Of a stretch of 64,000 nt of DNA, positions 11,030-22,987 are shown piece by piece. Location: positions 9,734,408-9,798,407 of the forward strand of contig JAPTHN010000002.1 in assembly GCA_026936325.1 (NCBI GenBank), given 5' to 3'. Made by a program: the position numbers and the translations under genes. Positions within the stretch are counted from its first letter, which is position 1. Every line of letters begins with the position of its first letter. The notes under the pieces were generated by a model. That model had not been told where the DNA came from, did no database searches, and saw only the letters and a program-made list of their open reading frames with translations. The DNA is from Platynereis dumerilii (lineage: Eukaryota; Annelida; Polychaeta; Phyllodocida; Nereididae).

Positions 11030-13886
11030 GAGCCAGTTTTTCTAAGATTCAGGCAGGGTGTGCTACTCACCCGACTCAGATCTTGTTCTTAATTTTTTTC
11101 TTGGTAAACTATTACTAAAAAGTGGGAAAAATTTCATTTTTAGACCTCCATACCTTTTAGGTTATTTTAAGGGGCCCTTTAAAATATAGGGCCAAAATTT
11201 GGATTGTGTCAAAGTCCAGATTTCAAATCCAATTATCTCAGTATCTTCTTGGTGTACCTCTGTTATATTTGAATGGCCAAATATGTGGACCCAAAGGTAT
11301 CATTTGGTATCGCATTTATGATGACTGACTCAGGGCGCAGGCAACAGGGGGCGCTCAAAGTTACTATTTCAGTCAATTTTAAGCTGAATTAATGGGGCCT
11401 ATGTGGCTTGCACCCTTAGTGTACCTCAATGTTTTGTGCATGTATATGAAGGAGGGGACCTATATTACAAGTTTGCATAAAAATTAGAATGGTACACTAA
11501 GGGCGCATCTCCACAGGGGGCGCTGTTTCCTATAAAATAGTGAAATTGACCCTTTTTCAGGGCTCTGTAGCTCATTGCGCCCAGGGTCAACAGCACGGTG
11601 AGCATGCCTATAATGTGCTATAACACCTCTAGTTTACTAGGGTGTAAGCATCTCTAAGGTACTCTTAACCATTCTTTTTCCAGAATTTTTTTAAGGTACC
11701 ACATTTGACGATTTTTCAAATTTTCAAAAAATCACCATGACGCCCACAATATGAATGGAGACAGTCTTGCAAGTCATTTCTCAAATAAATTTTGGTTGTT
11801 GGGATATATTTTGCTCCAAATAGTGTGTACACGCAAGTAGGGGGCGCCACAAGTACCCAAAAAATTTTATTTCTTTCCATTTTTCATGTTTGCTTGTGCT
11901 GCATTCATCTCAGTTGTGGGACGCCAATCTCAATACAGGCAATTTAGCACGCCACTGCAATTTTCTATATATACAGTGTCACCTGTAAGTAAATAAATGG
12001 GTAATGTTTTGCCATTGGGTCAATACTTTACATCCTGAACCTTAATTGCTCAAGGAAACAAGCATGCTCTTCGGAAGAAATGAAAACATACAGGGTTATA
12101 AAAAATGATATTTGAGGCACCTGGGATACGAATGGTCACAATTTGTTTTTGCTCTTGCTCTGGCATCAGTTCCATATGGGACATGGGTCAAAATAATTTA
12201 AGTGAGTGAACCCCCCTCAAATTTTAATTTGCCTTGGCCATACATAATTCTGAGTACATCAAAGAAAATTGGTTGCCATTGTTAGCCCATCCACTTTAAA
12301 TATTGGCCTTTATGACCCAGTTAGTCTTTATCTCATTGAATGACAGTTCAGACTTACACAATCAGGATGGTAGAATTGATCCAATACCATTGGCTCAATG
12401 CTGTCATCCTGCTTGTGGAAGTGGCAATGGCAAAACATCACCCGTTTCACTTACTTACAAGTTCTAGTCTAGTGATATGCAAAAATGCCATTTAAGATAG
12501 ACTGTTTTTAGGTTTAAGTTGTGAAAGTTTGGCTATTCATTTTTAAAGCGAATTCCTTAAATTTAGGCTCACTACATCCAAGACTGAACTAACTTGATTT
12601 CTAGACAAAGAGGAAAGTAAAATTTCAAAAATATGTGTGAAAAGCAGTTCACATGTTGGTAGAAATGTAAAAGATGCATCATCCTAACGAATAATAGGAA
12701 ATACATTATTTGTATATATATTAGTTTTAAAACTCAAGTACAAAGTATGAATTGGAGCATAAGCCGTCCAGATAACAATACCAAACCGAAGACATGGATA
12801 TGTATACAGTAATGCCCCATACATTGAAAAATTTGGTGAAGTCTACGATGTAAAGAACACAAATTTTATGGAATTGAGCCTTAAAAATGTGTTATCAAAC
12901 TATTATAGCTGAGAGCTTAAAATGGTCAGTCATAAATGCGGTTTCTGCTGATCACTAAAACAAAATGACTGTCCGAAGGTTAGTGTCCCATAAATTACAT
13001 CAATGCAGCACTAGCAAGCATGAAAAACAGGAGAATAATCTATTTCAGGGGTACTTGTGGCGCCCCCTACATGCGTGTACACACTATTTGGAGAAAAATA
13101 TATCCTAACAACCAAAATTTATTTGAGAAATGACTTGCAAGACTGTCTCCATTCACATTGCGGGCGTCATGGTGATTTTTTTAAATTTGAAAAATCGTCA
13201 TATGTGGTACCTTAAAAAAATTCTAGAAAAAGAATGGTTAAGAGTACCTCAGAGATGCTTACACCCTAGTAAACTAGAGGTGTTATAGCACATGATAGGC
13301 ATGCTCACCGTGCTGTTGACCCTGGGCGCAATGAGCTACAGAGCCCTGAAAAAGGGTCAATTTCACTATTTTATAGGAAACAGCGCCCCCTGTGGAGATG
13401 CGCCCTTAGTGTACCATTCTAATTTTTATGTAAACTTGTAATATAGGTCCCCTCCTTCATATACATGCACAAAACATTGAGGTACACCAAGGGCGCAAGC
13501 CACATAGGCCCCATCAATTCAGCTTAAAATTGACTGAAATAGTAACTTTGAGCGCCCCCTGTTGCCTGCGCCCTGAGTCAATCATCATAAATGCGATACC
13601 AAATGATATCTTTGGGTGCACATATTTGGCCATTCAAATATAACAGAGGTACACCAAGAAGGTACTGAGATAATTGGATTTGAAATCTGGACTTTGACAC
13701 AATCCAAATTTTGACCCTATATTTCAAGGGGCCCTCAAAAATAACCTAAAAGGTATGGAGGTCTAAAAATGCAATTTTTCCATCATTTTAGTAATCAGTT
13801 AGCAGGGAAAAAATTAAGAACAACATCCGAGTCGGGTGAGTATCACCCCCAATGGTGAAGTGCCTGAATCTTAGAAAAACTGCCTC
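11030..13886. mobile_element. 2.9 kb palindromic element flanked by TTAA
   Basis: The ends read GAG(C/G)CAGTTTTTCTAAG inward, with TTAA immediately outside on both sides (11026-11029, 13887-13890). The two arms of about 900 bp (to about 11940 and from about 12970) are inverted copies with few differences. The loop holds a second, smaller inverted pair near 11985-12045 and 12375-12460 around 'atgttttgccatt'. No open frame of note, so non-autonomous. TTAA is the piggyBac/Kolobok target, but the termini do not decide between them. Confidence 0.8.
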
Positions 13887-13890
13887 TTAA

Positions 13891-14235
13891 TGTTTGTCTT
13901 GAATTGGCCACCAGGGGCTCTGGTGAGAAGAGGGTAGTCTAAGAGTCTTTGGTGCCACCAGGAGGCAGGCCACTGAAGCCAGACTTAACCCTAAACATTG
14001 ATGCATGCATGACTGATTATCTTGTGATGTCACAGGCCTGCTGGGATTGTGATTGGTCCTTAAGACCAAGGGCCCAGGGCCTGGCCACACTGTATTAATG
14101 AGTGTATTTTGAATGCGCTATTGAACTTTAGTAATAAAGTTAGTCTGGAATCTGAACCTGAAGTGTTACCACCTCTGTCTGGAAGTATTATTGAACTCAT
14201 TTGAATACCTGAGAAGAGTTGGCAGAGTCAGTGGA
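13891..14235. other. Spacer between two elements
   Basis: No recognised gene. It separates the TTAA palindrome from the hAT element. Confidence 0.35.
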
Positions 14236-14254
14236 GTGAGCCCCAGGGTTGGGC

Positions 14255-14403
14255 ACGAGTACATGCAAATGTACTCGAGTACGAGTACGAGTACTTGCCA
14301 CATCTACGAGTACGAGTACGAGTACGAGTACAGCTTTTTGTGAATGTACTCGAGTACGAGTACGAGTACTTTCAAATGTACTCGAGTACGAGTACGAGTA
14401 CAT
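14255..14403. repeat. GAGTAC subterminal array, left
   Basis: Repeats of GAGTAC with interspersed palindromes GTACTCGAGTAC. The open frames on both strands here (Tyr/Ser- and Thr/Ser-rich) are translations of this array. Confidence 0.85.
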
Positions 14404-14559
14404 TTATGCAGTTTTGAACCCAATTTGTGCAATATTTAAAGAAATAAAAGTATTATTGAGATAAAAAACATAGAGCAACAATAAATACTGTCAGTGAGGG
14501 TTACTACTTATGTTTCTTGGTTAATAAAAAGTGAACTGTGTCAATTAAAATGGCCTTAA

Positions 14560-14790
14560 ATTGAAGCAACTTGCACGGCTGCTTGGTCCATGGTTCGAAT
14601 CCAGCTCTAGCCGGCCCTAACCTGGGTCACCTGGGCCGATGTTGGACGGCAGATTGAATAATCCTCATTGCCACATCCTCCTCAGGACTGTCCTAATTAG
14701 CCCAACAAGTGCATAAATACAGGATGTAAAGGCCCAATCATCCATCCTTTGAAGCTATTTTGATTGGCAATCAATGCAAAATGAATAATG
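14560..14790 (+). repeat. Possible tRNA-derived SINE fragment
   Basis: GGTTCGAATCC at about 14590-14600 is a perfect Pol III B box. No clear A box lies upstream, so the head is lost or diverged. The following body ('ccagctctagccgg...attgccacatcctcctc') vaguely resembles that of the SINE at 57801. Placement in the same family is a guess. Confidence 0.4.
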
Positions 14791-15722
14791 GGACGTCGTC
14801 TCTTGGCTACAAAAACTATAAGTGACTAATATAAAGTGGAGAAACGATTATGTCAATTATGTTTAGGCCCATTTTAGCCGAAATAATGTTAGCCTCAAGG
14901 CGAATTCCTGTAATTAAAAAAATTCACTCAACATTTGCTACACTTTACATGGTTGCAAAAGTATGTGTTTCATAGTGGTGAAATTTCTTTTAAAAAGACA
15001 TAAAGACCTCAATAATACACCATAGAGTTCAAAAGTGAGGTAGATTCTACTACGATCATTTACCAGAATGATGAAACTGCGGACAAGCTGGCAAATAAAC
15101 ATATTTTATTAATTTTCTCAGAAGTGTTTACTTTTATAGGTTTATCAGACTCGGTCAGTCTGGATGAAGTGGTATGTACCTGCTCTTGTGGCAATGACTG
15201 CATATTTCTTCTTCTGCATAATAACTTTTATCTTAGATATTACCTAAAAGGAAAAATGGGCAATTTTGATCACTTTTTGATGCAGGTTCCATGCTGAGAA
15301 TAGGGTATGATAAATAAAGCATCTAAAACTCAAATATCTCAAAAAATTCCCAACAGAATTTTTCATATGATACATCAAAACGTTCGTCTGACCTTCCTCT
15401 ACATCACTACGTTAATCGCTTTCTTGGTCAATTGTTTTAACCCCAAAGTTTGTTCAAGCTCGCTGTGCTATGTTTGCAATGGAATCCAGTGAAGCACACT
15501 AATAACTTACAAAAACTAAAACAAACTAACTGGAAAATATTGTAATTCACAGGTTTACCTTCCTTGTCAAATCACACCTGTTGGTCAACTCATCCAACCA
15601 TGGGAAATATTAACCTGCAAGTGCGTGGCCGTCACCTGACCATCTCAGACCGCATTTTGTGAGAACCACAAATTCACATTAGGTCATGAAAAGATAGCCA
15701 CATTATAATCAGATCGAAATAT

Positions 15723-15723
<1 letters not shown>

Positions 15724-15794
<71 letters not shown>

Positions 15795-15817
15795 TATAGA
15801 TAGATAGATAGATAGAT
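15724..15817. repeat. (GATA)n microsatellite
   Basis: About 23 GATA units with one interruption by 'tata'. It sits within the hAT element. Confidence 0.95.
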
Positions 15818-16984
15818 GAAGCCTAAGTCAATCACTGTTCATAGGAGGCGTAACTGTTCATCTTGATTGACAGATTTTTTTTAAAATGAATATTCAAGCG
15901 GACCATAATCATTGAAAGGACATTCCATGCAATCTGTTAGTATTTATTTCATTTTAACATGTTTTCTTAGTGCCAAGAATTCGTTTAAAAAAACAACAGA
16001 TCAAAGCTTGGCAATGCAGATTTAATAAAAAAATTAAATACAATATACATTTATTGCAAGCATAGAAACGGTTATTTCGTTCGGTTAAGAACATTTTTCG
16101 TTAGATAAAATCATAATACAGTATTAGAAGAGACTATGACCTCGTAGCCTTCACAAGAAATAATGATTTATGGATTATCATAACAATTTGTGTTCAATAC
16201 ACAATCTTTGTATGCACACTTAAAAATTTAATAAATAAACGAAAATACACTATTTCAACATGTCATGTATAATTTAACAAAAGAAATTATAAATGTGATC
16301 AATTCAAATTCAGTAATTCCTTAAATCACACTATTCAGAATTAATTAGATAAGCCTGTAGACTAAATACTGTGTTCCGATTTCCGTAAAAGCGTCGATTT
16401 AACAAAAAAAAGGTTAAAACGGAAATGGCTCTAGTTACGGTTAAAATAAGGCTAGAAACATAGTTTAAAAACATAGATATATCATTTAGGAGTTGTTGAA
16501 GACGATGGCGGATGTAAAAATGCTGTATCTTTAACAATTAGTCCAGTATTACCCTGTTAGTTATGATGTTTTGAAATGCGCCAAAAGGTGTGAAAAAAGC
16601 AAATGGCGGCTATGTGGTCAAATCAAAACAAAATGGTGTATCCTTGGAGTGCTTCAAGTTAATTTTGATTAAATGTATGTTTTACTAGAATTAATAATCT
16701 ATTTCAGACTTGATATAGAAAAAAGTCATTGTAGTTATATAGATGACAACAAATGCACATTCCACAATTTTGGCCAAGTCCAAAGAGCTTGTTATGTGTG
16801 TAACTCACAAAATAGTATTCAGTGATTCACATAACACAATATATGTAACTTTAACTGTGAAATTGTTTAAAAAGGATCTTAGATGGCTTTTAGGAAATTA
16901 AACTATAGCATAAAATAAAACACTTTGTTATTTTAGACACTTGTTCTGTTCAATTTTCCTCATTTGAAGCTTCAATTGTACTCA

Positions 16985-17135
16985 TGATGTACTCACTACG
17001 AGTACGAGTACATTAGCAATGTACTCGAGTACGAGTACGAGTACTGTACTCATGATTTGGCACGAGTACTGAGTACATGCGAGTACTTGGAAAAATGTAC
17101 TCGAGTACACGAGTACACGAGTACTTGTGTACTCG
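16985..17135. repeat. GAGTAC subterminal array, right
   Basis: Mirror of the left array, with GTACTCGAGTAC palindromes and GAGTACAC variants next to the right terminus. Confidence 0.85.
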
Positions 17136-17254
17136 TGCCCAACCCTGGTGAGCCCATTGACTAGGACTAGGAAACTTAATATTGTTGGGAAACTAAACTA
17201 GTCTTTGGATGCGGAGTGTGATGTTTACCACACCTCTCTCCACAACAGGTTACT

Positions 17255-18200
17255 TAGCAGAAGGTTACAAATAGATGGTTATTTCAATGTTTTAAATAAA
17301 ATTACAAGCATGCTGTGACATAATTAAAGTCGATACATGATTTATGAATTTGAAGAATAAATTACGTCAGAAATGTAATGAAATGTTGTTACATATATGT
17401 TTACTTACATATTCATTGTTGAATAATTTTCATGAATGCAGTTTGCAGGCTACTACTGCAAAGTTTTAACTCTTAACTCAATTATTTTACAGGGAATAAA
17501 TACCAAAATATCAATAATATTATATGTGCATGTGCATGTCAATTGCGTACTACATTCAACAATTTAGCCAAACAAAACCACTTAATTATACATGTGTTGT
17601 AATCGAAGAATCGACAACAATCTTAACTAGAGAGTGTATCTCTACGTGGACACATGTGTTTTATTGCGCCAACGAAAGAAGCAGACAAAATTGCATTACA
17701 ATGCACCATTTGGATTTTATGCTGGTGCCATGAATAGACCATTTGTAAATCTGTGCAATTTATATTCAGAAATCTCACTTTGATGTGAACTAATTTGCAT
17801 CCTGGTCAGGTGTGCAGCATTTGGGGTGGCAGGCAGGGTGATCCTTCAGTCTTCATGGCTTGGAGACAATGGCCTGGGTGGGACAAATGACACCCTGATC
17901 CCTGTCCTCTTGTGATTTGATCAATCGACCTCTTGGTGCGACTCCAACATCATGTCCAGAATCTGATCTATGAAAATGAATGTCCAGCATGAAAAGCATC
18001 AATGGTATGCATCAAATACGTAAATCTTTACATGTGTACTGTACAGCTGTGTCTCTTCATGGCAGTTGCCATAATGAATAGAAAATTTGTAAATTTTATA
18101 GCAGAATTGTTTAAAAATCTTTATGACAGGTGGTATTAATTCATGGCAATTTCCGGAAAAGTAATGGGACCTGGTTTTACAATGAAGGAACTAGCGTTGA
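17255..18200 (+). repeat. Module P and flanking unclassified sequence
   Basis: About 17260-17350 ('atgttttaaataaaattacaa...gtgac/ataat') matches 57065-57125. In both places it lies upstream of an M1 subfamily B block, again supporting duplication of longer segments. The rest shows no gene. Confidence 0.45.
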
Positions 18201-18204
18201 GACA

Positions 18205-18830
18205 GAGTCTAACATAAACCTTGCTTTCTACTGTCAGTAAAATTGGGCCTCATTGTCTTCAGTTCAGGCATAACAAGGCAGTGGTAAATCCAACCTAATA
18301 TAGATCTGCACCCAATCTTGGAGTCTCAGCCTCACAGGAAAATTATATGGGACCAGATTAAAGCACACAGATCTGTAATCCATTTGTGGCAATGAAACAA
18401 TGCTTTTTGAAATGAACTTTGGCAGGCTTAATTACATGCTGCCAGGAGCCTTAAATTACTCTCTTAGTCCTGTGCCCTCAAGTCTTGTTTAAACCTCACT
18501 GAACCGACTGGAATCTCGCTTCCAGTAGAATCTGGAGGTTATTGATAGCCCAATCGCTGGTGATAGGTTGACATGTAAAGAAGTTAAAGTACATAAACAA
18601 TACCTGGCAGCAGACATGCAAACTAGCAATTCAGAGCGGCATTATTTGTTGTTGGTTATTTTGTACTATACAATGTATTTGTTTCATCATTATCGTTCTG
18701 TTGCATTATCAGAACAAGATCCAAACCATTCAGCCAGATTAATGCCAATTTTGATTGGCACAATAATGTTCCATCGTGAGAATAACAATAATTCCCGGCT
18801 AATGGTGTTATCTTTGAAGTATCGAGACAT
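18205..18830 (+). repeat. Dispersed repeat module M1, subfamily B, copy 1
   Basis: Strongly related to 58750-59290 and 62480-62870: 'tcttggagtctcag', 'aaattactctcttagtc', 'ctggaggttattgatagccc', 'aagaagttaaagtaca', 'ctggcagcagacatgcaaac'. The frame containing TCKEVKVHKQ is open in three copies but is not preserved in subfamily A. Confidence 0.7.
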
Positions 18831-18899
18831 GTTAACTGCATGGGAAATTATTCATGAATATCAGGAGAGGACTAGAATGGCAAAGAACAAAGGATAGAT

Positions 18900-20690
18900 A
18901 CTCCATAATTATAGCCTAGTCGGGAGACCAATGTAAGGTCTAGAGCTTGTCATATACATTACATGTATAATGTTCTGTTCTGGGGTGTTCCACTTCGAAA
19001 ATGTTCTGATTGTTCTTGTGTGTTGTTACAAAATAATATAAATTCATGAAATGTGGACAGGAGCAAGGCAAGTGCATTATTATCGAGTGATCTATATATT
19101 TTTGACAATTATGGCTGGCTAAGTAATTTACAGGCCAAAAAAGTTATTTGCATTTTCATCTGCAGAGATGATTGTTTTACAACGGATTAAAAAAACAAGT
19201 ACAATCTGTGTACACTAGGTGTCAACTGATTTCATCAAACATTTGAATGTCTCATTAACTTTCTGTGGGATTGCTTAGTTTGGGTAGTGACTTATTGACA
19301 TGCATACCAAAGTACATTTTGCATTTATCCCATCTGCAGATCCAAATTCGATACCACTTACAACCAAGCTGTGGAAGGATTAGCTTTCTGTAGATGTTTA
19401 TTTCAAGAAAGTCTTAGGATGACTGCAGGTGAAAGAAATAGGAACTCTGGAACAGGTGTGGCATTTTACTATTGGATGCCGGAGGACAACAGATTATGTC
19501 AACAACTAGTGGTACTCCTGTACTTTGCTTGTTTTTCTTTGCGAGATCATGTGTATTATTGTTTTGTGTGGAGATAGTGATAATATTTACTCATGCAGTG
19601 AAGAACATACTTAAACCACTAGTTTTCATGGTATATGTAACAAATCACAGACTAAGTGTTTAAATATATTGCCTTGTTCTGAAGTGGAGATACATTTAGA
19701 CTCCTCCTTTAGTGAGGTTTTAAATTAAACTATATATGACTGAATAACTTTGGTGTCATACTCCGCAATTTACAAACTCTAGCCTGATGTTGATTGAGTG
19801 TCATGTAACGTCGCCATAACTTGTTTTCTTTCATCTTGTTTGCTTTAATTTACAATCAAGAAGAACATCTAAGAAGAACATCTCAAGATCTAGCAGAGCT
19901 GCTAACAGGAGATAACAAAACATCAATTGCATAATAGCAATGGCATTATCTTAACGAGAATTTGATTTTAACATGTGCACCGGATGAAAATGTTTGCAAT
20001 ATCCCAGCACAAACATCTGGTGTTTGACAAGAAAAGAATGATGATTGCAAATAGCCTGAATGGACACTACCTTGGACCAAATAGTAGACAATAGTGCCCT
20101 CATTCTCATTCCCGGTCAGATTCAGACCTGTTACCTTTTCTTTCATAGCCATATTAGTCAGTGGGGACTTTTACTCTCTAATGTTGGTCGTCGTAAACTA
20201 CTAGGTCACAAACTACTCCCATACGACTTCTAATGGTCTTCGTCTCCTTTTGTGAGGTCCAGATGAAAGTCTGAAATCTCACACAAGATCTGACAAAGAG
20301 TGAAAGGTTTCAGAAAAAAAGATTGGATTGGATCAGATGAGGTTCAGGACACCAAACTTTTACTGTTTTCTGACTTGAAATAAAAAAAGAATATAACTGG
20401 AATGTATTAAAACCAATATATATATGCCATTGCGCAAAACCAAAATATGATAGCAAGTTGAAGTATGAAAAAATATTGGGATCAAAGACACTCCTTTAGA
20501 AGCAGATGAATAATAGCAATATAATATAGTGTTATGTAGAAGCTACATAATGTATTATTGTCCCGCAAAATTAGTATGTTTTGGATCACATTGTGGATAA
20601 ACAATGGCACCTGCATAATTTTTCGAATTCAGAAAGATTTATGTCTGACAGATTAGGAGTTGTCCGGATAGCGGTCCATGTGTGGACTTG
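18900..20690. other. No gene recognised
   Basis: 1.8 kb without a supported gene. A small direct repeat 'agaagaacatct' occurs at about 19860-19885. Short frames only. Confidence 0.3.
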
Positions 20691-20691
20691 A

Positions 20692-21573
20692 TAGAGTAGG
20701 TCGAGGCATGCGGCCCCCCTTAACTTCGAGGTGCGATTTGACCTATATTTTATGGGCGACTATTTGAATGCTTATGCTGTCAGGAAGGGATCACTTGACT
20801 CTACTAATAACTAGTGAAACAAATGTCTACCAATTTTAATAAAGGAGTTAAAAAAATTAAAATTTCCTTCTTACCCCACCCATCGGGCAAGAAGCCCCCC
20901 TATTATATTCCTATGGCAATTTTTTTTACGAGCGCATTCAGCCTAAAAGTTATTTCTTAGAGTTCTTCTATCCTGTGTAAGGCATTCTATTCACTTTTTC
21001 TGAATTTCAGAATTTTTCTGTTCATACTTTTATTTTTTAATATTTTTTGCCCTGTTTCAATTTCGGGCCAAATTTTTTTCTATTTTAATTAGTTATTCTA
21101 TCAAGATTTAAGGTAAAGTACACATTAATAATGGTTCCTGAAGCAGCTTTGAACCCCCACTGAAGGGGGCCTCATGCCCCACATCATGTGGGGCCTCTCG
21201 CCCCAAACCCACACATTTCAATTTGACCTCTATATTTTGAACTAAAATGCAAAAAACATGATCCAAATCATATTTATGTGATAGTCATAAAGTGAAGCAA
21301 TGCAGATATCCATTATACTTTTAAAAATTTCCAAAGTTATTTCTGACAGCCCCTTTCAAAGAATTAGTCAAAGTTACAAAAACCACGCACATTATTTTGT
21401 TTCTTTAATTTCTATAATGGTTTGGTGCTGTTTGCCCTGAAAATTTGTGACATCACCTAAAACGCCTCTAGCTTCAATCCTATCAATAGATAAACGCACC
21501 AAAAATGTAAGTTTGGATATAAGTCTGAGGGGGCCTCTCACCTAACCCGGGCTTCTTGCCCCGACCTACTCTA
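20692..21573. mobile_element. Inverted-repeat element with TAGAGTAGGTCG ends
   Basis: TAGAGTAGGTCG(A/G)GGCA at the left recurs inverted at the right end. 'gggcaagaagccc' recurs in the interior at 20888 and at the right end. I see no clear target duplication, so the superfamily is open. No coding capacity. Confidence 0.55.
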
Positions 21574-21889
21574 GGCCTCAAACACAATAACAAAGGCAAA
21601 TCAGGTCAGTGCCTTTTGCAAAAGAACCACAATTTACTACTGATTTCTTATAGCATTTTTGCCGTGTAAGGTTTAATTAAGATTTGAATATGATACTAGT
21701 CCAAAGACGCCTAAGCTAGACCAAAGGAATTTTCCTATGTGAGATTTTATTGAAAATTTAATTGTTAGCAGTCTCATTTACTGGTATGATGCAGTGTAAA
21801 AATACGCTTATACTTTAAAATAGCATTCTGATGTCGAAACATTAGACATGCAATATCCAGAATCACAGAGCTACAACTTCTATGGTACA

Positions 21890-22080
21890 GAGATACACTG
21901 TGTGAGATACTCTGGTGCTGCTGCCAAAACTTTATTAGAAGGCAAAAGAGACACCTATTGATTATGTCGCAACATTCAGTACTTTGACAGTCCTCTCTAC
22001 TAAATTTGGCACACATTTTGATCAAAATGTACGCATATTTGGCAAGCATTGCAGTTGACACACAACATTTTTTGTTGTCC
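21890..22080 (+). repeat. Dispersed module Q
   Basis: Related to 25195-25365 and 60455-60655: 'tgagata/acactctggtg', 'aaaagagacacctattgatta', 'ttggcacacattttgat', 'catatttggcaagcatt'. 62090-62170 is an inverted piece of the same module. Confidence 0.5.
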
Positions 22081-22987
22081 AAAATTACAAAAAAGTAATA
22101 AAATAGAAGTACAAAACCTCAAACATTTAGTCAATCTTCCTTGGAAAGAAGAAATACAATACCTATAGCAGCAAGCAGTGTGGTCCCCAATATTTCTACA
22201 CCGGATCTAAAATCTATAACCTGTTTTAGTACGCAAACCTAAGTCTCTACTTGACTCTTTTATCAACAAACCTGGAAGCAACTTATGTGTCTCTCTATGC
22301 ATATATATCTGCCAGATTTGGTGCAAATGCAATAGTTGACCTTGTACATCTCACTTATTTTGATAATGTTGTGGCATGAAAATCATTGTTTCCTTTATAG
22401 TACTTGCATACTTTGAAGAAATTCATAACTAGTGGGAGCCTATTCCAAAATCGCATGACAAATTCTGATTAAAGTTGAATCCCACAGAATATAGCTGCTG
22501 CATCTATTGTACTCCACATAACTAAACGGTTCAACAAAAATACCCCGGCTGGTGGCTCCCCGCTTGGTCAAATTGTTCATGTGCATTGGAAAAGCCACAG
22601 ATTTTGGATAACAGGGGCAGGCTCACTCGAAGGCTGCTGGCTCAGCCAGGAATATTGGCACTAATTACACACATTTTGGGTCGATATACAGGCCTATAAT
22701 CCAATCCAACTTTCATAAAAATCGGAGAAGGAGTATTTGAGATATTCAAGTTTATTTTAAGGGGACTTATTTTTGTTGAACTTTTTTTCATAATTTTCTC
22801 ATATTGTACACCACATAACTCTCAAAAAACATTGATTACCCCTTCAAAGACTTGTTTTTCAAGAAAGTGTATTTGCAGCTATATTCCTTTATTTTTTCAT
22901 AATTATCTCTTGGATATTGTTCGAGTGACGCTGCTTTTCGTTATAAATCCCACACTTTTTAGTGTTTTACGATATATTTTAATGTAA

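Larger units (their letters stand above)
14244..17147. mobile_element. hAT element, non-autonomous, 2.9 kb
   Basis: Begins CAGGGTTGGGCACGAGTAC and ends with its exact complement, GTACTCGTGCCCAACCCTG. The target duplication GTGAGCCC is perfect (14236-14243 and 17148-17155). Arrays built on GAGTAC lie just inside both ends, probably subterminal transposase sites. The interior has no transposase-like frame. It carries a tRNA-like promoter box near 14588 and a (GATA)n tract. The perfect target duplication suggests a fairly young insertion, or at least an undamaged one. Confidence 0.92.

Noticed and set aside
18568-18897. 109-residue frame beginning TCKEVKVHKQ, similar frame at 59.1 kb and 62.6 kb
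   Set aside because: This is M1 subfamily B; the frame is lost in subfamily A and has no domain or splice context.
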